In this document: positions 54,873 to 62,908 of the stretch, piece by piece
Layout: each line of letters opens with the position of its first letter
Numbering within the stretch: position 1 is the stretch's first letter
Assembly (NCBI RefSeq): GCF_021343995.1
Contig: NZ_JAJTTE010000023.1
Span: forward strand, 44,262 to 108,261
Origin: Pseudonocardia terrae
GTDB lineage: Bacteria; Actinomycetota; Actinomycetes; Mycobacteriales; Pseudonocardiaceae
Direction: 5' to 3'
Length of the DNA stretch: 64,000 nucleotides
Program-made: the position numbers and the translations under genes
Notes under the pieces: generated by a model
What the model saw: the letters and a program-made list of their open reading frames with translations, nothing else
What the model was told of the DNA's origin: nothing
Database searches by the model: none

Positions 54873-55471
54873 GGCGGATCCTGCCGCTGCTGCTGGGGCT
54901 GCTCGTGCTGGCGGGCTGCTCCACCAGCAAGGACGCCGTGTCGAGCAGCCAGCAGGAGTTCACGTTCGTCGCGCCCAACGGCCAGACGACGATCATGTAC
55001 GACCCGCCGTCGTCCCGCGGCGTCGTCCCCGAGCTGTCGGGGGACTCGCTGCTGCACGACGGGCGGACGGTCGGGCTCCAGGACTTCGCCGGCCAGGTCG
55101 TGGTGCTCAACATCTGGGGCTCGTGGTGCGGGCCGTGTCGGAGCGAGGCGCCCGACCTGGAGTTCGTGGCCCAGCAGTCCAAGGCGGCCGGTGTCGCGAT
55201 GCTCGGCATCGACGTGCGCGACGACCGGGACGCGGCCCGCGACTTCGTCCGCGACCGTGACCTGACCTACGACTCGATCTTCGACCAGCCCGGCCGGGTG
55301 CTCGCCGCGCTGTCCGGCTACCCGCGCAACGTGGTGCCGTCGACGATCGTGCTGGACCGGCAGCACCGGGTCGCCGCGGTCTACCTCACGCAGATCCGCC
55401 CGTCGGAGCTGCTGGCCACGGTCCAGCGGATCGCCGGGGAGGAGCCGGCGCCCTCGACGCCCGGCTCCTGA
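54869..55471 (+). CDS. TlpA/ResA-like thiol-disulfide lipoprotein (cytochrome c maturation)
   Basis: A 200-residue secreted protein. A signal with lipobox LAGC (~15-18) anchors it outside the membrane; the thioredoxin fold carries WGSWCGPCRSEAPDLE with the redox Cys at 87 and 90 and the cis-Pro in NVVPSTIVLD. In system II maturation it keeps apocytochrome c haem-binding Cys reduced, drawing electrons from CcdA. It is the last gene before an array of 41-bp repeats that separates it from ccdA, although the two are normally adjacent (Rv0526, Rv0527). Confidence 0.9.
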   Translation: MRRILPLLLGLLVLAGCSTSKDAVSSSQQEFTFVAPNGQTTIMYDPPSSRGVVPELSGDSLLHDGRTVGLQDFAGQVVVLNIWGSWCGPCRSEAPDLEFVAQQSKAAGVAMLGIDVRDDRDAARDFVRDRDLTYDSIFDQPGRVLAALSGYPRNVVPSTIVLDRQHRVAAVYLTQIRPSELLATVQRIAGEEPAPSTPGS

Positions 55472-55476
55472 CCGGA

Positions 55477-55697
55477 GTATGGATCCATAACGCTGTCCCG
55501 GCAGCGCCGTGAGCGCAGTATGGATCCATAACGCTGTCCTGGCAGCGCCGTGAGCGCAGTACGGTTCCATAACGCGTCGCGACGGCCTGCCTGGGTGCGT
55601 TATGGATCCATAACGCGTCCCGCGGGGCATTGTCAGCGCGTTGTGGAGCCATAACGCGTTCGGAGGGACGTATGGGCGCGTTGTGGGGCCGGAGTGC
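55477..55697 (+). repeat. 41-bp tandem repeats with a palindromic core (array B)
   Basis: Cores begin at 55477, 55518, 55559, 55600 and 55641, all 41 bp apart, with a weak sixth near 55681. The core is GTATGGATCCATAACGC; the fourth unit holds a perfect 18-bp palindrome CGTTATGGATCCATAACG. Period and core equal those of array A at 40647, while the filler between cores differs. It occupies the gap between tlpA-like and ccdA. Confidence 0.9.
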
Positions 55698-55771
55698 GCG
55701 GTGAGCGGTTCCACTACGACTTGTAGAACCCGCCGCCCACGTGCCCGGGGCCAGCACATACCCTGTCCGTG

Positions 55772-56548
55772 ATGGATGCCTCGACCACTCTCGCGGTCAG
55801 CGGCCCGCTGCTCGTCGCAGCGGTGGTCGCCGTTCTCGCGGGGGCGGTCAGCTTCGCGTCCCCCTGCGTGGTCCCGCTGGTCCCCGGCTACCTCGCCTAC
55901 CTGGCCGGCCTCGTCGGCGCCGACGTCCCGCCCGTCACCCGCGACCAGGCGCGCGAGGGGCGCGAGGGCCGCTTCCGGGTGGCCGGTGCCGCGGCGTTGT
56001 TCGTCGCCGGGTTCACCGTCGTGTTCGGGGCGATCCTGGTCGGCGTCGTCTGGCTGGCCGACGTCCTGGTGCGCAACGAGGCGGTGCTCCAGCGGGTCGG
56101 CGGGATCGTCATGATCGTGATGGGGCTGGCGTTCGTCGGCCTGATCCCCGTCCTGCAGAACGAGCGGCGGGTCCACTGGGTCCCGAAGCTCGGGCTCTGG
56201 GGGGCGCCGCTGCTGGGCGCCGTGTTCGGCCTCGGCTGGGTGCCCTGCATCGGTCCGACGCTGGCCGGCGTGGTGGCCGTGGCCGCCGGTACCGGTGGCG
56301 GATCGTTGCGCGGGGTCGTCCTCACGCTGGCCTACTGCGCCGGGCTCGGCCTGCCGTTCGTCGTCATCGCGCTCGGCGCCTCCCGCGCGGTGTCCGCGCT
56401 CGGCTGGCTGCGCCGGCACACCCGCACGATCCAGATCGCCGGCGGGGTGCTGATGGTCGCCGTGGGCGCCCTGCTGGTCAGCGGGCTGTGGGGGAGCCTG
56501 CTCGCCCAGCTCCAGGTCGCCTTCGCCGGATTCACCCCCGCCCTGTGA
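55772..56548 (+). CDS. ccdA: Cytochrome c biogenesis protein CcdA (CcsB-like thiol transporter)
   Basis: A 258-residue membrane protein with six helices that carries electrons across the membrane to the TlpA-like protein. The two conserved Cys lie in VSFASPCVVPLVPGY (~22-36) and GLGWVPCIGPTLAG (~152-165). ATG 55772 is preferred over the GTG at 55769 because TACCCT (55759-55764) lies 7 nt before it, which suggests a leaderless transcript separate from the hemL operon. resB and ccsA follow on the same strand. Confidence 0.92.
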   Translation: MDASTTLAVSGPLLVAAVVAVLAGAVSFASPCVVPLVPGYLAYLAGLVGADVPPVTRDQAREGREGRFRVAGAAALFVAGFTVVFGAILVGVVWLADVLVRNEAVLQRVGGIVMIVMGLAFVGLIPVLQNERRVHWVPKLGLWGAPLLGAVFGLGWVPCIGPTLAGVVAVAAGTGGGSLRGVVLTLAYCAGLGLPFVVIALGASRAVSALGWLRRHTRTIQIAGGVLMVAVGALLVSGLWGSLLAQLQVAFAGFTPAL

Positions 56549-56570
56549 GCCGCCGCATGAATGACTGCCG

Positions 56571-58235
56571 ATGAGCAGCCCGCCCACCGCGCCCCCCGCC
56601 CCGCCGGAGGCGCCGCCCCAGCCGCCCCGCCGGCCGCGTGGCGCCCGCGCCGTCCTCGCCCTGCTCCGCAACGCCTGGCGCGGCCTCACCAGCATGCGCA
56701 CCGCCCTGGTGCTGCTGTTCCTGCTGGCCCTGGCCTCGCTGCCGGGCGCGCTGCTGCCGCAGCGGTCGCTCAACCAGCAGCTCGTCGACAAGTACTTCGC
56801 CGACTACCCGCGGCTCGCCCCGCTGCTGGACAAGGTCGGCGCCTTCGAGATCTTCGCGACGCCCTGGTTCGCCGCGATCTACCTGCTGCTGATGATCTCG
56901 CTCATCGGCTGCCTCACCCCGCGGTCGCTGGAGTACCTGCGCGCGATGCGGCAGAAGCCGGTCGCCACCCCGCGCAACCTCGCCCGCATGCCGCACCACG
57001 CCGAGGCCGTCGTCGACGGCACGCCCGACGAGGTCGTGGAGCGGGTCCGCGGGCGGCTGAAGGGCTGGCGGCGGGTCGAGCGGGAGGAGGGCGAGGCCCG
57101 GAGCGTGTCGGCCGAGCGCGGCTTCCTGCGCGAGACGGGCAACCTCGTCTTCCACATGAGCCTGGTCGGGCTACTCATCGGCATCGCCGTGGGGAAGCTG
57201 TTCGGCTACGAGGGCCAGGTCATCGTGCTGGCGAACGGCAGCCAGTTCTGCAACACGTCGATCCTGGGCTACGACTCGTTCAACCCCGGCCTGCGCGTCG
57301 ACGGCACCCAGCTCGCGCCGTTCTGCATCAAGGTGGACTCGTTCGCCGCCGAGTACCTGCCCAACGGCCAGCCGAAGCAGTACACCGCGCAGATGGGCTA
57401 CCAGACCGCCGACGACGTCCGGGCCGGCGACACCGCGACCTGGCGCCCCGACACGCTGTCGGTGAACCACCCGCTGCGCCTCGACGGCGACCGCGTCTAC
57501 CTGCTCAACCACGGCTACGCGCCGCGCTTCACGGTGACCTGGCCCGACGGGCAGCAGCGCACCGGCGAGATCCAGTGGCAGCCGGTGGACACCTCGACCT
57601 ACCTGTCCCAGGGCGCGACCAAGTTCGAGCGGCCGGGGATCGCGGACGACGCCACCCGGCAGAAGAGCTCGATCGCGATCACCGGCCTGTTCGCGCCGAC
57701 GAGCTCCGGCGGGCAGGTCGTCACCTCGACCTACCCCGACCTGCTCGCGCCCGAGGCGGCGGTCGACGTCATGCGCGGCGACCTGGGCCTCGACGACGGC
57801 CGCGGCCAGTCGATCTTCTCGGTGGACCAGTCGAAGGTCGACTCCGGCCAGCTGGTCCGGGTCGCGCGCCAGAACATGGTCCCGGGCCAGGAGATCACGC
57901 TCGACGACGGCACCCGGGTCCGGTTCGACGACGTCGACCAGTGGGTGGCGCTGCAGGTCAGCCACGACCCGGGCCAGGTGACGGTGCTCGTGTTCGCGAT
58001 CCTGATCCTGGTCGGGCTGGGGCTGTCGCTGTCGATCAAGCGGCGACGGTTCTGGGTCCGTGTGGTGGCGGCGGAGCCGGGTACGGACGGCCGGACGCGC
58101 AGCGTGGTCGAGCTGGGCGGACTGGCCCGGACCGACCGGGCGGGGTACGGCGAGGAGTTCGACCGCCTGCGGGCGGACCTGCTGGAGCCGGCGACTGCGT
58201 CGACTGCGGCGACGACGAGGAACGGTGGAGACTGA
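56571..58235 (+). CDS. resB: ResB-like cytochrome c biogenesis protein
   Basis: A 554-residue membrane protein of system II. A Pro-rich N-terminus precedes the first helix (LTSMRTALVLLFLLALASLP), the signature PQRSLNQQLVDKYF lies near residue 64, and a large outer domain (~210-470) runs to the last helix (VTVLVFAILILVGLGLSLSI). With CcsA it moves haem and ligates it to apocytochrome c. It starts 22 bp after ccdA and its stop overlaps the ccsA start (TGATG), so they are one operon. Matches Rv0528 by position. Confidence 0.9.
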   Translation: MSSPPTAPPAPPEAPPQPPRRPRGARAVLALLRNAWRGLTSMRTALVLLFLLALASLPGALLPQRSLNQQLVDKYFADYPRLAPLLDKVGAFEIFATPWFAAIYLLLMISLIGCLTPRSLEYLRAMRQKPVATPRNLARMPHHAEAVVDGTPDEVVERVRGRLKGWRRVEREEGEARSVSAERGFLRETGNLVFHMSLVGLLIGIAVGKLFGYEGQVIVLANGSQFCNTSILGYDSFNPGLRVDGTQLAPFCIKVDSFAAEYLPNGQPKQYTAQMGYQTADDVRAGDTATWRPDTLSVNHPLRLDGDRVYLLNHGYAPRFTVTWPDGQQRTGEIQWQPVDTSTYLSQGATKFERPGIADDATRQKSSIAITGLFAPTSSGGQVVTSTYPDLLAPEAAVDVMRGDLGLDDGRGQSIFSVDQSKVDSGQLVRVARQNMVPGQEITLDDGTRVRFDDVDQWVALQVSHDPGQVTVLVFAILILVGLGLSLSIKRRRFWVRVVAAEPGTDGRTRSVVELGGLARTDRAGYGEEFDRLRADLLEPATASTAATTRNGGD

Positions 58236-59260
58236 TGCCGGTCGATCCGATGCTCTCCCAGTACAGCGACCTGCTGTTCAAGGGGGCGCTCACGGTCTAC
58301 GTGCTCGCGATGGCCTTCTACGCCGTCGAGTACGTCACGAGCCGGGCCCGCGAACGCGCGGTGGCCGCCGAGGCCGCCCCCGAGCCCGCCGCGGTCGCCG
58401 CGGTCTCCGCGACGGGCGGCACGGGCACCGCCGACCTCGGCACGGTCAGCGAGGAGAACGCCGACGTCCCGCCGCCCCCGGTGAAGGCGCCGAAGCCCTT
58501 CCGCTCCCGAGCGGACCGCTTCGGTCGGATGGGCGTCTCGCTGACGATCCTGGCCGTGCTGCTGCACCTCGGTTCGATCGCGCTGCGCGGGCTCGCGGCC
58601 GGCCGCTGGCCGCTGGGCAACATGTACGAGTTCACCTCGGCCGTCTGCTTCGCCGCGATGGTGGCGTGGCTGGTCGCGCTGCAGCGGACCTCGAAGCGCA
58701 CCCGCGGCCTGCGCAAGCTCGGCGTGTTCGTGCTGGTCCCGGTCCTGATCCTGATGTTCCTGGCCGGCACCGTGCTCTACGCCCAGGCCGCCCCGGTCGT
58801 CCCGGCCCTGCAGTCCTACTGGCTGGCGGTGCACGTCACCACGGTCACCCTGGCGTCGGGCCTGTTCTTCGTGCCGGGCGTGGCGAGCATCCTGTACCTG
58901 ATGAAGCGGTCCGGGAAGCCGGCCGGGTTCGTCGCGAAGCTGCCCGACGCCGACGTCCTGGACCGGCTCGCGTACCGGGTCACCGTCGTCGCGTTCCCGA
59001 TGTACACCTTCGCGGTGATCGCCGGCGCGATCTGGGCCGAGGCCGCCTGGGGCCGGTTCTGGGGCTGGGACCCGAAGGAGACGGTCGCGTTCGTCGCGTG
59101 GGTCATCTACGCGGCCTACCTGCACGCCCGGGCCACGGCCGGCTGGCGGCACGTCGGCGCGGCGTGGATCAACATCCTCGGCCTCGCTGCGATCATCTTC
59201 AACCTGTTCTTCATCAACATGGTGGTCGCGGGCCTGCACTCGTACGCCGGCCTGGGGTGA
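58235..59260 (+). CDS. ccsA: Cytochrome c biogenesis protein CcsA/CcsB (haem ligase subunit)
   Basis: A 341-residue membrane protein. One N-terminal helix (~14-32) leads to a variable cytoplasmic stretch, then seven helices follow. The haem-handling WWD-type motif reads WGRFWGWDPKETVAFVAW (~266-283), and conserved His lie in LHLGSIALRG and LAVHVTTV. It presents haem for attachment to CxxCH proteins together with ResB. ATG 58235 overlaps the resB stop. It ends just before a 47-bp tandem duplication. Confidence 0.93.
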   Translation: MPVDPMLSQYSDLLFKGALTVYVLAMAFYAVEYVTSRARERAVAAEAAPEPAAVAAVSATGGTGTADLGTVSEENADVPPPPVKAPKPFRSRADRFGRMGVSLTILAVLLHLGSIALRGLAAGRWPLGNMYEFTSAVCFAAMVAWLVALQRTSKRTRGLRKLGVFVLVPVLILMFLAGTVLYAQAAPVVPALQSYWLAVHVTTVTLASGLFFVPGVASILYLMKRSGKPAGFVAKLPDADVLDRLAYRVTVVAFPMYTFAVIAGAIWAEAAWGRFWGWDPKETVAFVAWVIYAAYLHARATAGWRHVGAAWINILGLAAIIFNLFFINMVVAGLHSYAGLG

Positions 59261-59354
59261 ACCGGGGAGCTGTGCTGATCCGGGGCCTCGCCCGCCCTAC
59301 CGGGTGGACCGGGGAGCTGCGCTGATCCGGGGCCTCGCCCGCACTACCGGGCGA
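59261..59354 (+). repeat. 47-bp tandem duplication after ccsA
   Basis: Two units, 59261-59307 and 59308-59354, share ACCGGGGAGCTG.GCTGATCC and the following GGGGCCTCGCCCGC with only a few differences. The unit contains CCGGGGCCTCGCCCG-type GC pairing, so it may act as a terminator. It fills most of the gap before the MinD-like gene. Confidence 0.8.
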
Positions 59355-59407
59355 GCCGGACCGCATCACCTCGACCGACGCGGTTCGCGCGACTACCGTC
59401 GGCAACC

Positions 59408-61327
59408 GTGAGTCAGAACGGGCCCGACGAGTACCCCGACGGTTCCGTGGGCCGCTACGTGCGGGAGCGGTGGGCGCAGAACGCCGAGCGCTCGCAGCGG
59501 CAGGCCCCCGACGAGCGGCGCGACCAGCGCCGGGAGGAGCAACAGGGCGGGGCGCACGCGGAGCATCCCGGGCTCGGCGCCCGGCGGGACGAGACGTGGG
59601 GCGTGGTGCCCGACGACGCCGGCTGGGGCTCCGACCTGCTCGAGCTCGAGGGCGAGCTGGACGAGGTCGAGCCGTACCCCGCCGGCGGGCCGGCGGGCCG
59701 GCACGTCGAGCCGGAGCAGCGGCGGGAAGAGCGTCCCGACCGGCCTGCCGACCGCCGCCCCGGGCCCCGGCACACCGAGCCGCCTGCCCAGCGCACGGGA
59801 TCGGACCAGCGTCCCGCGCCGGGGGCGTCGCAGGTCGCGAACGGCGCGACGACCCACGGCGCGGCTCCTCACGATCCGGCTCCTCACGATCCGGCCCCTC
59901 ACGGCGCACCGCCCGACGGGACTCCTCCGAACGGAACGGCCCCGATCGGCACGCCCCCGATCGGCACGCCCCCGATCGGCACGGCCCCGAACGGCGCGGC
60001 CGACGGCACGCAACCGAGTAACACCGCAGCGAACAGCACGGCACAGGGCGGCACCGCTCCGAACGGCACACCTCCGAACGGCTCGCCCCCGAACGGGACG
60101 GTTCCGAACGGCGTCCGCCGCGGCGCGGCGCCGCACACCGCGGAGCCCCGGTCCCGGGAGACCGGCCGGGCCGAGCCGCCGCCCCCGCCGCCGGCCTCGC
60201 CGCCACCGGCGGCGCAGTGGCGCACCGCCGGGCAGCGCTCCGCCCAGGAGCGCCGCATCGTGCCCCAGGAGGGCCGCACGCCCCCGCGCGGGATGCCGCT
60301 CGGCCCGCCCACCGGCCCGAACCGGCCGATCCGGGACGTCGGCCGGTGGACCGACCCCGGCGCCGTCGCCGCCCAGGAGGCCCAGCAGGCGCGGGCCGAC
60401 TCGAACGCGGACGTGGCCGACCTCTCCACCGCGCGGCTGCTCAAGCCCAGCAAGCGGCGCCCGCCGCGGACCGGCTGGCGGCGCTTCCTCTACCTGCTCA
60501 CGGGGCGGCTCATCAACCCGGGGGAGAGCCCGCAGGACATCCGCGAGCGCGAGCTGACCACGCGGATCAACCAACCGCTGCTCGGCTGCCACAAGATCGC
60601 GACGCTGAGCCTCAAGGGCGGCGTGGGCAAGACGACGATCACCGCCACGCTCGGGGCGACGTTCGCCTCACTGCGGGGCGACCGGGTCGTGGCGGTCGAC
60701 GCCAACCCCGACCGCGGGACGCTCAGCCAGAAGATCCCGCTGGAGACCAGTGCGACGGTGCGGCACCTGCTGCGCGATGCCCAGCGGATCCGCCGGTACA
60801 CCGACGTCCGGGCCTACACGTCCCAGGGGCCGTCGCGGCTGGAGGTGCTGGCGAGCGAGCAGGACCCGGCGGTCTCGGAGGCGTTCAGCGAGGACGACTA
60901 CCGCCGCACGGTCACGCTGCTCGAGCACTTCTACAACATCGTGCTCACCGACTGCGGCACCGGCCTGATGCACTCGGCGATGTACGGGGTGCTGGGCGTG
61001 GCCGATCAGCTGATCATCGTGTCGTCGGGCTCGATCGACGGCGCCCGCAGCGCCTCGGCCACGATGGACTGGCTGGAGGCCCACGACCACGGCGACCTGG
61101 TGCGCAACGCCGTCGCGGTGATCAACAACGTGCACCGGCAGGCGGGGGCGGTGGACCTGGAGCGGGTGGCGCAGCACTTCGCGGGCCGCTGCCGGGCCGT
61201 GGTGCAGATCCCGTTCGACCCGCACCTCGAGGAGGGGGCGGAGGTCGACCTGGAGCGCCTGTCGCCGCCGACGCGGCTGGCGCTGCTGGAGCTCGCGGCC
61301 TCGGTGGCCGACGGCTTTCCGAGCTGA
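59408..61327 (+). CDS. MinD/ParA-like P-loop ATPase with long disordered N-terminus (Rv0530-like)
   Basis: A 639-residue protein. The first ~340 residues are disordered: Glu/Arg-rich, then repeats such as HDPAPHDPAPHG and IGTPPIGTPPIGT and NGTPPNGSPPNG, then Pro-rich. The ATPase follows: KIATLSLKGGVGKTTITATL (deviant Walker A, ~397-416), VVAVDANPDRGTLSQK, YNIVLTDCGTGLMHSAMYG and LIIVSSGSIDGARSA. Its architecture resembles mycobacterial EspI and Rv0530-type proteins, MinD-like ATPases with Pro-rich arms. It probably positions or regulates a membrane or secretion complex; no type VII genes are in view. GTG 59408 has TACCGT 8 nt upstream. Confidence 0.82.
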   Translation: MSQNGPDEYPDGSVGRYVRERWAQNAERSQRQAPDERRDQRREEQQGGAHAEHPGLGARRDETWGVVPDDAGWGSDLLELEGELDEVEPYPAGGPAGRHVEPEQRREERPDRPADRRPGPRHTEPPAQRTGSDQRPAPGASQVANGATTHGAAPHDPAPHDPAPHGAPPDGTPPNGTAPIGTPPIGTPPIGTAPNGAADGTQPSNTAANSTAQGGTAPNGTPPNGSPPNGTVPNGVRRGAAPHTAEPRSRETGRAEPPPPPPASPPPAAQWRTAGQRSAQERRIVPQEGRTPPRGMPLGPPTGPNRPIRDVGRWTDPGAVAAQEAQQARADSNADVADLSTARLLKPSKRRPPRTGWRRFLYLLTGRLINPGESPQDIRERELTTRINQPLLGCHKIATLSLKGGVGKTTITATLGATFASLRGDRVVAVDANPDRGTLSQKIPLETSATVRHLLRDAQRIRRYTDVRAYTSQGPSRLEVLASEQDPAVSEAFSEDDYRRTVTLLEHFYNIVLTDCGTGLMHSAMYGVLGVADQLIIVSSGSIDGARSASATMDWLEAHDHGDLVRNAVAVINNVHRQAGAVDLERVAQHFAGRCRAVVQIPFDPHLEEGAEVDLERLSPPTRLALLELAASVADGFPS

Positions 61328-61356
61328 GCCCGGCGAGACACGCCGCTACCGCGAGG

Positions 61357-61590
61357 TCAGTCCTTGCCGTCCTGCCCGGACGGCGGGTCCTCGTCGCGGC
61401 GCATCGACTCGTCGAGGCTCCGAAGGAAGTCGGGGTCGTCGTCCGGCCCGGTGTGCCGGGTCCGGCGCGGCGGGGCCGCGGGACGCGACGTGCCGGTGCC
61501 GCGCGGGACGTCCGCCCGGTCGGCGCTCATCGCCCGCCACAGCAGCAGTGCGATGACGGCCGCGACGGCGAACGCGATGAGGTACAACAT
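61357..61590 (-). CDS. Small membrane protein, conserved hypothetical
   Basis: A ~77-residue protein with one membrane helix at the N-terminus (YLIAFAVAAVIALLLWRAMS) and a charged, Pro-rich cytoplasmic tail ending SLDESMRRDEDPPSGQDGKD. Ribosome site GGAGG lies upstream of both GTG 61593 and ATG 61590; ATG is used. It converges on the MinD-like gene with a 29-bp gap. No family is recognised. Confidence 0.6.
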   Translation of the reverse strand: MLYLIAFAVAAVIALLLWRAMSADRADVPRGTGTSRPAAPPRRTRHTGPDDDPDFLRSLDESMRRDEDPPSGQDGKD

Positions 61591-61761
61591 CACCAACCAC
61601 CTCCGGTGCCGAGCGTACCGGCGCGCGAGGTGATGCCCAGGCAGAGCCCACTCGACGGGGGAGTGGACGGTCGTGCGCCCGGGGCGCGGATCCGGGTGGA
61701 CGGGAGGCCGCCCGGATCCGCGGACCCGGAGCCGCCGGCGGGTGCCGGCGGTGCGGTCACG

Positions 61762-61983
61762 TCAGTGGCGCTGGGCGCCGATCGTGGCCTCGCTCGTGAG
61801 GTCCGCGAGCATTCCGCGCACCTCGGACTCCCGGAAGCGGCGGTGGCCGCCAGGGGTCCGGATCGAGCCGATCCGGCCGGCCGAGGCCCAGCGGGTCACG
61901 GTCTTGGGGTCGACACGGAACAGGGCGGCCACCTCACCGGGGGTGAGCAGGCGCTCGTTCGAGTTCTGGGTCGGAGCAGACAT
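61762..61983 (-). CDS. bldC: BldC family developmental regulator
   Basis: A 73-residue protein almost identical in pattern to Streptomyces BldC: LLTPGEVAALFRVDPKTVTR (~13-32), WASAGRIGSIRTPGGHRRFR, then SEVRGMLADL. BldC is a MerR-like winged helix protein that binds direct repeats head-to-tail and represses sporulation genes during growth. ATG 61983 with GGAGG 7 nt upstream is preferred over TTG/ATG starts further out at 61998. The region upstream holds a TAAAGGGC direct repeat that may be an autoregulatory site. Confidence 0.93.
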   Translation of the reverse strand: MSAPTQNSNERLLTPGEVAALFRVDPKTVTRWASAGRIGSIRTPGGHRRFRESEVRGMLADLTSEATIGAQRH

Positions 61984-62311
61984 CCGAAGCCTCCGCATCG
62001 TCGATTACCGGGCCATCGTGACACCGGGGACCCCGGGTACTCGAACGGTTGGGCGGAGGTAAAGGGCTCTTAAAGGGCAAAACGGTCAGAGGGGTTCATC
62101 CCGGTCGGCGCCTCGGAGGCAGTCTGAGAGGTACCTGAGCGTGGGATGAAAACGCGCTGAGCAGGGCTTTCGCGCGACCGCGTGCTCGGTGGCCACTCTC
62201 CACACTGCCACCGCGGGCGTGACGACGGCGTGTGGCGGGCGCGGTCCGGGGACCGTCGGTCGGGCCGGAGCGGCGAACGGTGAAGCCGGGCGCGGTCGTA
62301 CCCTCGACACC
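61984..62311 (+). other. Divergent gap between bldC and the DUF4229 gene
   Basis: The 328-bp gap holds the bldC promoter region on the minus strand. TAAAGGGC occurs at 62060-62067 and again at 62071-62078, an 11-bp-spaced direct repeat in the most AT-rich part of the gap, suitable for head-to-tail binding by a MerR-like protein. TACCCT (62299-62304) is the likely -10 of the DUF4229 gene. I see no gene here. Confidence 0.45.
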
Positions 62312-62908
62312 ATGGCGACAGGCCCCCGCACCGACAGCGACAGCGACACGGACACCGGCACGCCCCCGGCCGCGCCGGGCTCGCGGCCGGCGCCCGGTCT
62401 GGCGGCCACCATCGCGCTCTACACGGCCGCCCGGCTCGGGCTGGTCGCGGTCCTCGGGGCCCTGCTCGCCCTCGCGGGGGTGCCGGTGCTGCTGGCCCTC
62501 CTCCTCGCGCTGGTGGTGGCCCTGCCGTTGTCCCTCGTGGTGTTCCGCGGGCTGCGGGCCCGGCTGGACCGCGCGCTGGCCGAGTCCGGCCGGCGGCGAG
62601 GCGCCCAGCGCGAGGCGCTGCGGGCGCGCCTGCGTGGCGACGAGGCGGGCGAGACGGTCGACGACGTCGCGGAGCCGGCTTCGGCCGCCGGGGAGAAGCT
62701 CTCCGCGCAGCAGCCCGGCGCCGCGAAGCAGGCCGCCGCCGAGCAGCCCGGCGTTACGGACAGGCCCACCGCGGAGGAGCCCGCCGCGGAGAAGCCCGGC
62801 GCAGCGGAGAAGCCCGGCGGCGACGAGACGCGCGACGCCGCGGAGGCGCCGGGCGTCGCACCCTCAGACCAGCCAGCCGAGGGCGAGGCCCACCCCGGTC
62901 CCCGCTGA
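62312..62908 (+). CDS. DUF4229 two-helix membrane protein
   Basis: A 198-residue protein. After an Asp/Thr-rich leader two helices (LAATIALYTAARLGLVAVLG and VPVLLALLLALVVALPLSLV, ~30-75) match the DUF4229 pattern, followed by VFRGLRARLDRALAES and a long disordered Glu/Ala/Pro tail with EKPGAAEKPGG repeats. Function is unknown, but the gene lies opposite menA in many actinobacteria. TACCCT is 7 nt before the ATG, giving a probable leaderless start. The end overlaps the menA end by 45 bp. Confidence 0.8.
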   Translation: MATGPRTDSDSDTDTGTPPAAPGSRPAPGLAATIALYTAARLGLVAVLGALLALAGVPVLLALLLALVVALPLSLVVFRGLRARLDRALAESGRRRGAQREALRARLRGDEAGETVDDVAEPASAAGEKLSAQQPGAAKQAAAEQPGVTDRPTAEEPAAEKPGAAEKPGGDETRDAAEAPGVAPSDQPAEGEAHPGPR

